DNA of 64,000 bases from Siphonodentalium dalli (lineage: Eukaryota; Mollusca; Scaphopoda; Gadilida; Siphonodentaliidae), in NCBI GenBank assembly GCA_032622095.1, contig CP136064.1:51962073-52026072 (forward strand), in the 5' to 3' direction. Under the pieces are notes generated by a model. That model saw nothing but the letters and a program-made list of their open reading frames with translations. It was not told the DNA's origin and searched no databases. Positions 55,945 to 64,000 of this stretch are shown here, piece after piece (the first letter of the stretch is position 1; every line of letters begins with the position of its first letter). The translations under genes and the position numbers were made by a program.

Positions 55945-57069
55945 GAACACCTGCACATTATGTATTTTCTAAACATCGAACATGTCTGAACCTATCATTG
56001 GTACAATAGCAGTGATATAATGTTACATCATCGGTGCTACCTGTAGTTTCGGTATATGATCGTAAGTGTGACTGGAGTGATAAGTGGTTATTACGTAATG
56101 TTGTTATAACAATGTCATCAAAGCAATTTCTATAATTGAGTGTCTAACGACCTGACGTAATATGTATGCATGTTTTGGCTAACTAATTATCGTCTTAATG
56201 CTAACAATGACACAGTTTATCAACCTTAATTGATACTAACCCGTTTGTTCAGACATTAAATCGATATGTTTTCTGAATAGCATATAACTGTGAACGGGGA
56301 AATAATATAATTCATTTGGTAAAGCAAAGTGTGAAAGACACATTGTTACCACCAATGTCGCGTGTGTGATTGCGTGTACAGCGAATATGACAATTCATTC
56401 TGGAGGGTTGTAATTTCACATTACAATTTTCGACCGTTAGGGATTCAACATAGTACATCTCAATACTTCCAATAATTCACGATAATACACACCTGTCATA
56501 TGGGATAGAGAGTGTAAAGAATAAACGCTCTTTATTATTTATGTAAAAGTAATGGTGTCTATTTTCAGGTATGACAATTATATGAACTGCGTCCGATAAA
56601 CACTGGAATGTATGCATTCATATCGATGGTCACAATGTCCAATAAAGCTATTTCTAAACATCGATTAATAAATACATTGAAAAATATTTGAACAAAAAAA
56701 ATTACGAAAGATATTACGCGCAAATAATTTAACATTCGACATTTTTTAATATCGAGTTTATCAGAAACCGAAAACTCGTTATAAATTTTTTATTTAAACT
56801 TTTTTTTTTAGAGAAATAATTTTGAGGGTTTTGATAATTTGGAAGTTTGGAAATTTTAAAATTTTGGGGGTTTTGATAATTTGGAAGTTTGGAAATTTTT
56901 AAAAAAATTTGGAAGTTTTGGGATTTTGAAATTTTTTGGAAAAAATAAATTTTTGAAGTTTTGAAAGTTTTTTTGGGTTTTGATATTTTGGGAATATTTT
57001 AGTACAACCAATTTTAGACCCCAAAGATTCTATTTTTAGATGTGAAGCGAACGAGACTCCTATTCTTCT
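55945..57069. repeat. Polinton right terminal inverted repeat
   Basis: Reverse complement of 40870-42000. Differences are few: for example AACCGAAAAC against GTTTTCGGGTT, one 9-base length change in the AC-rich tract near 56868, and a changed patch near the inner end. Contains a TTACGTAA palindrome at 56091 and ACGCTCTTTATT at 56525. Confidence 0.96.
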
Positions 57070-57075
57070 GAGGTT
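57070..57075. repeat. Polinton target site duplication (right)
   Basis: GAGGTT directly after the right terminus CCTATTCTTCT, identical to 40864-40869. Confidence 0.95.
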
Positions 57076-58385
57076 CAACAATGCGCTATGCATGGTGTAA
57101 TCAACTGTTTGAACATAGTGCTAGTTTTCTCCAAACATCACGTGAAATCATCACGAACACCATATATATACAACGAGAATCGTATTGCATACGTCTACAA
57201 TCTCCAACAATTGTCATTTTCGCGTTCATTAAAAGTTTGAACATTGTTCTAAAACTAAATCGAAAAGGCCCAGAATTGTTGAATAACGACCCTAAAACAT
57301 GATTTATGTTGACTCATCTTAATCCACTCCACGCAAGTGGATCATTAAGAAAATAAATGACATTTAATCGTGGGTGACTGGTATCCGTCCGGTGTTGAGT
57401 GTTTTGCTTATTGCACACTCCTTATATACTGTACGGTGCATTTATCAACTTATAATCTGGTGACAGCATGCTATGTCGTTAATTGTGCTGTTTCCGCCAT
57501 TAAATCAGAGCTCAGTAAGGTTAATATTGTGATAAACATACGTGCCACATTAACTTCACAACATTACCACCACCCATCGCTGGCTGTGGTTGTCGCATAT
57601 AGACCGTGGGCTGATAATCGAACCCCCCCCCCCCCCCTCTGCGAATTTTTGGGGACCCATTTCCTCTGATAGAGTAGTCAATTGCACGTATTTTTCTGTT
57701 TGTTTGCCATTCGGGAAGTGTCGCTTTCTCTAGATATTGCCATTTTCGTGACGTCACTGTAATTTTACGACGTGAAAATCTCATTGGGGTGAGGGAAAAT
57801 GATTTGCGTTTAGTACACACTAAAATTATAGTTATGGCAGGGGAAATGGGCTGTTCTGTAGCACATTAATAGTAGTTTATGAATATTTAAAAAGAACGGG
57901 AAGATTGTCAACCAAAATTTTTTAGGAACTAATTTCCCAAGTTTTTTGTGTGAATGTGCTGCCTGACATCGAAAAATAGACTATCTCGATTCCAGCAACG
58001 GCTACTATGCTATAATAGCATCTATGGATAAAATTCGACTGAATTTCGGTTCAAGAAACCCGTCGGCAGTTTTTAAGAGAGACATTGACTTCTCTTGGAG
58101 GTATTTCGCTTCGTTTCTACAGTCGAACATTTGTGAATATTTTCGGAATAATTGTTTTTAAATTTAAAAAAAAGGAAAATTTAATTAAAAAAAAAAATTC
58201 CGCTGGATGACAATCGACTTTTAAAATCCAAATTAGAACACTGGTTTGATGAAATGACAAACAATAGTCATTACCCGTTTTATTTATTTTGGAATCCTCC
58301 AGAAATACCGGACTTTCGTACTAAAAATATCGTACTCATTTCGTAACCATGTACTGAGGCTACATATTAAGTATTTATTAAGTGT
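57076..58385. other. Right flank of the Polinton, no gene
   Basis: No supportable gene. A cytosine run lies at 57621-57637. The short frames at 57081 and 57370 have no recognised similarity. Confidence 0.55.
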
Positions 58386-60995
58386 TTAAGCATCAGAATC
58401 ACTGTCCGTTTCGCAAATTATATCACATAAGTCACAGTCAATGTCCGATTCATCATCAGATGCTTCACGATCACTTGGTTCATGTTCAGTGCACTCTTCA
58501 TTGCTTAGAATGTCAACAAGTTCAGCAGGAGCAATCTCATCTGCGGTCCAATCGAAATCTATATTTCCTGCAGAATCTAAGTTCCAACCTAGCCCGATTG
58601 GAGATGGAATGTCTGGGTTAGGAACATGTGATGTGTTCCAGACCAAAGCCTGATAATTCGTTCTGTCAATATGTTTTTTTTAGGGATGATCTACACGGCG
58701 GTAACAAACTAATATCGGTACACGTACAACTACTAATTATAGCGCCAGATTTCACGTGGAATTTGCGACTGAAGGCGTCATATCGTAGTTTGTTGATATC
58801 TGTGTATTTCCGTCCGCCATAGAGGTAACACACGAAACGTTCTAGTTCATCGTATGTCCTATCGCTGACACTCGGTGTGTTCACAAATGTAAACGCTTCG
58901 AGGAAATCTGGATTGTCAATTACAATTTTCAGAGCATTGATTTTCCCCTTTCTCACAAACGAACTGACGGTATCACAACCAGTAAACGCGTGTACTGCAG
59001 GGAGGGCAGAACATAGAGGTACCCCGTGCACAGGTGATGCCTCCTTGATGTCTAGCAATCGGCGCTTATTGCCCATACCTGTGTCAAATAGTATGTTAGG
59101 TACAATATTGGGGGCATACTTCAACAAAATAATGAACACATCGGTGTCCGAACATCTTACTATTATTGTCGATGTAGCAGCTTCGTTTGCGGGCGCATGC
59201 AAACAATGTAATATAATTTTAGTGTCCGCTCCGCTTCTTCTTGTGTTGAACACAACTCTTGCACAAGAGAAACTGACACCGTTTCGCCACCAATGCTGGT
59301 CAAAGAGAAGCACTCGTCCTGACATGAAAAAAACATTAATCGGTTTGCAAGTTTTTTGGCATACTTGGGATTTTGCCATTCTCTAAATAGCAAATTTATT
59401 AACTGTGTTTTATTTTCACTGTTACTGAGAAATTTTTTCCGGTCCCTCGGAGTTTTGATTTTGGGTCCGGCTATTAGAAACGTATCCGAGTGACCACGTC
59501 TGTCACGCTCGAACGATTTAATGGAATTTACCTTGTAGCTATCAGTAACAAAATGAACCTGTCCCTTGTCGGCCAGTATACCGAAAATTTCCTCAGCCAC
59601 ACCACTGAACGACTCTAGAATACCACACAAAGATTGTATCAGTGCATTTCCATCGTATACGTGAATTGGGGTTTGTTTTGGGGCACTCACAATCGGCTCT
59701 ACGTCTATTTCCAGCTTATGCATCAACTTTGATTTCTCCGTTTTGTAAGGACAGCCGTCTGCGGTTGCCAAGGCCCACGGAATAGGACCCAGCGGGTAAG
59801 TGAGAGTTAGCTCCAGGTTGATGTTGTGCTGGCATGCTAGAAGGACCATCTGCCCAAAAATGTTTCTCTCTGCTTTCAACTGAAGAATTTTGTTATTCGA
59901 TGCTTTCAGTTTGCGCCGAACAACCATATAGATGAAAATGTCTCGATGCCCGACTTTTTGATAGGATCGTGGAATTTAACACTCTTGTCAATAATCCTAT
60001 CGTTAATGAAGTCTTTCATCGCCGTAACACCTTGACTACGAATCGTGAGCAAATCAACGGCAACATCTACTGGTGCTGGCATACCGGACGATATATTGTA
60101 CAACTCCTCTTTATTCACAACTTTGAACAGATTCCATTTCCTTGTGCAAAAATCGATCCGAATCCTCAACACCAATCATTGCTAGGGTCTCTTCGACATA
60201 TTTGGCACGCTGATACCTTGTCACACACCACCTTTCGTATGCTGCTTTATTTCGACTTATAGTCCTATTATTCCACCGTGGTTTTTGGCATGACGGTTTA
60301 TTGTTTGCTCTATCGTAATATTAACGGGTGCTCTTGGGGCAGGCACATCTGACTGACACACACTGAATCCATTCATCCGAAGTAGATCACTAGCACCTGG
60401 GTTCGTCTTGTCCAGGTTTCTCATCGAATGGAGATAGAAGCTTAGGCAAATACCTGGCGTGATTGTGGTGGTTCATTGAGAATAGTAGCGGGCACAGTCG
60501 TTCTAAGGATGATATGTGCAGCTCCAGATTGTTTTCCCTGGTTGCACGCAAACAATCCAAGACAAGCCAGATGGTATTAACATAAGACAACCAGAACTGA
60601 GCAGTCTTGCCCATCTCGAACAGATTGTTTGAATTTCACATACTTCTCAAGATACGTTACTACATCTCCATCACAAGATGTGGATTCCAACTTCTCTCCA
60701 TTGGGAGCGTCGGCCAAACTCTTGATTGAATCTCCTTTCAGTTCTGACGGTCGATGCTCAGTTGTCTCGAAAATATTGACGAGCTTTCTCTCGAGACACT
60801 CCATCATGAGCGTATGCACACGAAGTGAACGATTGAAGTGTTTGCCGGATACAACTTTATTCAATGAACCACTCGCACAGACCCCTGCCTCCAATACAAC
60901 CTCAGAGAACCCACTATGAGCCATCACTTTCCCAATCGTACCAAGAACAGAACAAATCGTGTGGAAGACACCAAGTCTCACAATAACATTGGCAT
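58386..60995 (-). pseudogene. Decayed multicopy gene with PIN/FEN1-like core
   Basis: Broken frames in order on the minus strand belong to one protein family that I know as very abundant and unnamed in marine invertebrate genomes. Upstream part (60995-60390): RLGVFHTICSVLG, SGFSEVVLEAGV, then FWLSYVNTIWLVLDCL and HNHARYLPKLL. Middle (60175-59163): KFHDPIKKS, LTYPLGPIPWALATADG, YDGNALIQSL, FVTDSYKVNSIKSFERDRRG and TQEEAER. End (59379-58666): SDTDVFIILLKYA, HAFTGCDTVSSFVRKGK, FVCYLYGG; tail 58646-58386. The D-G-N-A, E-E-A, S-D-T-D and G-C-D-T signatures resemble the acidic residues of PIN/FEN1 nucleases (inference). Lesions: a 5-bp duplication TCCGC TCCGC at 59225-59234 shifts the frame, a homopolymer shift at 58676-58682, and a frame change near 59906-59930. 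The N-terminus is missing. Confidence 0.75.
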
Positions 60996-61183
60996 CATTC
61001 TATACGAAAATTATAGCCACCAAAAATCCGCATAGGGGAAAGGGGGGGTCTACAGGCAGCCCAAGGTCTAATATCTACGCACCAATATAATTGCTATCGA
61101 TGATTAATCATAGAAAGACGAACATTTACACTTATGTTCGCATGTTGAGCCAATATACAGGCATATAAAAGAGATGGATTTGT

Positions 61184-61330
61184 ATGTCTGTCTATCCGTC
61201 CGTCCGTCTGTCGGTCTGTCCGGATTTCCCCCCCAGACTGCTTGTCCGATTTCAACCAAATTTGGTGTGGTGACTCCGGGTACCCTGGTGGAGGTTATAA
61301 CGGCGTTAGCTTTTCAAAATTTTGATTTAA
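61184..61330. repeat. Dispersed repeat with (TCCG)n head
   Basis: CTGTCTATCCGTCCGTCCGTC followed by TTGTCCGATTTCAACCAAATTTGGTGTGG, a phrase common in dispersed invertebrate repeats. Related (TCCG)n heads are at 33410 and 36020. Confidence 0.6.
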
Positions 61331-62058
61331 CTAAATAAATCTTTTTTAAAACATGTTTGTGAAACTAGCTCGGTGTATCTTCTGATAACTCCCATAAACA
61401 ACTCCAACTTATAGGAAATGTTCTCGTCTGTGCATTTATGTTGAGTCAACTAGATTTGTCAGAAATTAAACGAGAAAACGTTGTTAGCAACGGCACAATC
61501 ATGCGACAGCCATTTTTTATGCAATTTCCATGCAATTTCCTATTCCAAAATAGACACATGCAATACCATAATATACAGTTATAAATAGGACGAAACAAGA
61601 ATGCAATGAGTCTTTTCTAGTGGACGAATTTCCACATTCCACCACGCGGCATCAGCCAAAGGGTAATTCTTTCTTGGTGTTTTGATGATATCAATTGATA
61701 GCGAGGACGTGGAGACAAGAGGGTGACATAATATGCACGTATGATGGGATGGAGGTGACGATAGGATATTTATATTTGCTTGTATACACTTAGAATTAGA
61801 GAAGGGTAGTGGTCTGACCAGTGTATAGGGAACATTCATACTATACCTTGCTGTTTGTGTACATCCTCCGAAATGGGAACTGTATTCCGAGGAGATAATT
61901 AATTACCAACAGACTAACAAACTGCCGGTTATAAGACTTTGTAGCCTGACATTTCTATGCATACATATATTGGGAAGCATCGCATCTCCCGTAAAAGCTG
62001 AAGTATTATTCTTAACAATCTTACCAGTAGTGTGGGGTTCATAATTTGTTTCCAACAG
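61331..62058. other. Non-coding gap
   Basis: No supportable gene or structured repeat. Confidence 0.5.
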
Positions 62059-62275
62059 TTTGACAGAATAACGGGATATCATTATTATTTTTTATATTTG
62101 AATGATTCGGGAAGGCCATGTGTCAAAACAGTGTTTTCATATAATGCACGGCTTGACTATGTTGACTATGCCAAAATAGAGGAGAGAGGAGGAATAGTCC
62201 ACCAGCCGCAAGCGTTCAATGATTTTATGCGCTATATATATGGGGACCGACATTTGGGATTTCTTACAGTCGAAT
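62059..62275 (+). CDS. Candidate host internal exon
   Basis: Begins after TTTGTTTCCAACAG (acceptor ending 62058) and ends before GTGAGTGG (donor at 62276), both close to consensus, giving a 217-base exon. The frame encodes FDRITGYHYYFLYLNDSG, then TVFSYNARLDYVDYAKIEERGG and FNDFMRYIYGDRHLGF, with a balanced globular composition rich in Tyr and Asp. I do not recognise the domain. It stays open to TGA at 62278, so a terminal exon is also possible. No partner exon is found in the window. Confidence 0.4.
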
Positions 62276-62559
62276 TGTGAGTGGACAGGGATGTGGGTAC
62301 ATTGTCTCTGTGCGCAACGTGTACATTTTGAATTTTCATCTGACACCGCAAAAATGCAACTGTCGGAAAAATCCAACTGAAAATCCAAGTCTCCAACTGA
62401 ATATCATTTCAGTCTAAAATGTTCGCTGGAATATTATATATTGTCTGCATTCGAGTGGAATAGCGAGAATTTTTTCCCCGAGGTGGTGTCTTTTGGACAG
62501 ACGCGGGACTATTGACCATTGTTTCAGTCATGTGGTCATATTAGGACGTTATCAGGTTT

Positions 62560-62798
62560 ATGGGTAAAGTTAAGACCGTTCAGAGGGTTAGTTTCACCGG
62601 GAAATTACTCCTCTCCACACATAAATCACAGACCTCCTGCAAGCTAATGATACACTGTCGATGAATCAGTTTACATACCCTTTGCATGAATCACAATTCT
62701 CGCTTACAGGGATTGGAACCAACTTCGCAGTCGCTGGGCGGTTTATATGTTGGTATAATGCGCAATACAACTTACTAACTGAGCCACCGAGGACCACA
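62560..62798 (-). mobile_element. tRNA-derived SINE (second family)
   Basis: On the minus strand the head reads GTGGTCCTCGGTGGCTCAG with A box TGGCTCAGTTAG (62775-62786) and B box GGTTCCAATCC (62710-62720), 55 bp apart, as in tRNA genes and their SINEs. The body continues to about 62560; the 3' end is not sharply defined. It shares the CCTCGGTGGC start with the SINE at 39920 but has a different body. A functional tRNA is unlikely because the acceptor arms do not pair. Confidence 0.65.
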
Positions 62799-64000
62799 TA
62801 TATTCTTATGCATTTAGGTTGGTAAGTTAAAGTTCAGAACAAAGGCAACATATTTTTTAATGATTTTTTTATATAATTCAAGAACAAGGCATTTTGACAG
62901 AAATCCAAACGGATATAGCTATAAATACTCAATTTCACATATATATATGTCACAATTTTAATAAAAAATATATACAGCTTGTGTTCCTTTTTTCGTTTGG
63001 GGGAGCGTGTATCAGATAACGTTAAGTGGAATGATCGCCATATATGATCGCGAATCGGGATCGAACATAGTCCTTAGCTGTGATGTAACTATACAACGTA
63101 CATATCGTGAAACAACATGTTATCTCTATTTCAGTTATACCACCCGCGAGATTGTATCTAAAATTCAGATTATTTCGGCATGATGGGTGGGGGGGGGGGG
63201 GGTAAAAATACATTGCGGTACTTTATTGCTGGGCCATCAATTAAAATGGAATTATATGTATGGCGCAAACATGTGTACACACAAACACGTGACAGTATAT
63301 AAACAAAAACAAACATGACAATATAGATATTATATACACACATCAGCCGTTATACATGGAACATGAGCAATGAGTTAACTATTTACACTATTTACACATA
63401 TTGCATTGTTCGAGGTTGCATGAGAACTTATACCAGCACCACAGCAATCATATCAAATTAACAGGTACACTTAACCAGGATTGATACATTGGAAATGCTA
63501 ACATGAGATGTTGCCGTAGTAAGTTACGATACATTGGAATAGCTATAACATCAGATGTCACTGACTATGTGGGAGGTTGCGACTCATTGGTGTATACTCG
63601 TATTAAATTCCACATTGCTATTTTTCGCGCACCCACATGTGGGGCGAATTTAAAACTGAGCAAAAAAACAATACGTCTCCACAAGTTCAAAATAGCGAAT
63701 CTACGGAGAAAATTTATGAGTTTAAGGATAGTGTGTTGTATATATTACTAAGCTATATATAAACTACTTGATGACTTCTGAAATCAGTAACTATTTTTTT
63801 GCACGGTCGCTTTGATTACTTTTAACTATATCTCCTATTTCATGACAATGATGTCTATAGCTATACATTTACATACTAAGCGTGGTCATCACTAAATCCA
63901 GCATTCCGATTGGTCGGCGCCCACGTGGCTAGTTGCAATTATTTCTAGGTGAATGCGCAACAGCTCATAACTGCAAGCTCATAACAACATCGATACGTCA
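62799..64000. other. Non-coding end of window
   Basis: No supportable gene. A guanine run lies at 63187-63202. The short frame at 63503-63751 has no recognised similarity. Confidence 0.5.

Larger units (their letters stand above)
40870..57069. mobile_element. Full-length Polinton/Maverick, 16,200 bp
   Basis: Complete element with inverted termini (AGAAGAATAGGAGTCTCG at the left; its reverse complement at the right), 1.1-kb terminal inverted repeats and a perfect 6-bp target duplication. Gene content is diagnostic: protein-primed-type polymerase B, retroviral-type integrase, FtsK/HerA-type ATPase, adenovirus-type protease, penton-like and major capsid proteins. The plus strand carries polymerase, PC4-like and TBP-like genes from the left; the minus strand carries the virion and integration block from the right; one minus-strand orphan sits in the middle. 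Several genes are disrupted by stops, a frameshift or catalytic substitutions, so this copy is not autonomous. The PC4-like and TBP-like genes are not part of the Polinton core set that I know. Confidence 0.98.

Noticed and set aside
58877-59386. 169-residue plus-strand frame
   Set aside because: Antisense shadow of the PIN/FEN1-like relic.
62700-62798. tRNA gene
   Set aside because: A and B boxes are present but the acceptor stem does not pair and a SINE body follows.

Overview
The window looks like nuclear DNA of an invertebrate animal, most probably a marine lophotrochozoan such as a mollusc. The evidence is AT-rich non-coding DNA with GT-AG introns, tRNA-derived SINEs (one with an ATTG-type tail), several DNA transposon families and a complete Polinton/Maverick. 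I cannot name the species. Host genes are sparse; most recognisable content is repetitive or mobile.

Layout. (1) 1-14546: a satellite of about 190 copies of a 75-bp unit, running off the left edge, with a 2247-bp higher-order block repeated in tandem. The long reading frames there arise because 75 is a multiple of 3. (2) 14547-31978: non-coding DNA with an hAT element bounded by a perfect 8-bp target duplication (17421-19101), a tandem array of TA-flanked palindromic MITEs (20671-21066), an inverted-repeat MITE (22860-23220), and copies of a TTAA-flanked MITE family. (3) 31979-38549: a host gene fragment of unknown function in two exons that join in frame, with a MITE and a foldback-like element in its intron and a recent tandem duplication of its 3' end. 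(4) 38804-39920: a 22-bp minisatellite and a SINE. (5) 40864-57075: a full-length Polinton of exactly 16,200 bp with 1.1-kb inverted repeats and a perfect 6-bp target duplication, GAGGTT. (6) 57076-64000: a decayed copy of a PIN/FEN1-like multicopy gene, one candidate host exon and another SINE.

The Polinton is the most interesting object. Its plus-strand half holds a spliced protein-primed-type DNA polymerase B, then a protein with two tandem PC4-like domains, then 11 bp later a complete TATA-binding-protein-like protein that keeps all four DNA-intercalating phenylalanine positions. Its minus-strand half is a tightly packed virion and integration block: FtsK/HerA-type ATPase, two small basic proteins, a retroviral-type integrase with a C-terminal chromodomain, a membrane segment followed in the same frame by a third PC4-like domain, a penton-like protein, a small protein, the major capsid protein and an adenovirus-type protease. 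A transposon that carries its own TBP and PC4-like factors suggests element-encoded transcription control, perhaps switching between the polymerase strand and the capsid strand. That role is inference.

This copy is broken. The polymerase has an in-frame stop and lacks two catalytic acidic residues, the PC4 gene has a stop at its conserved Trp position, the PC4-like downstream part of the membrane gene lies behind a stop, and the capsid gene is frameshifted. The TBP-like, protease, integrase and ATPase frames are intact. All function calls come from motif recognition by eye; no database search was run.
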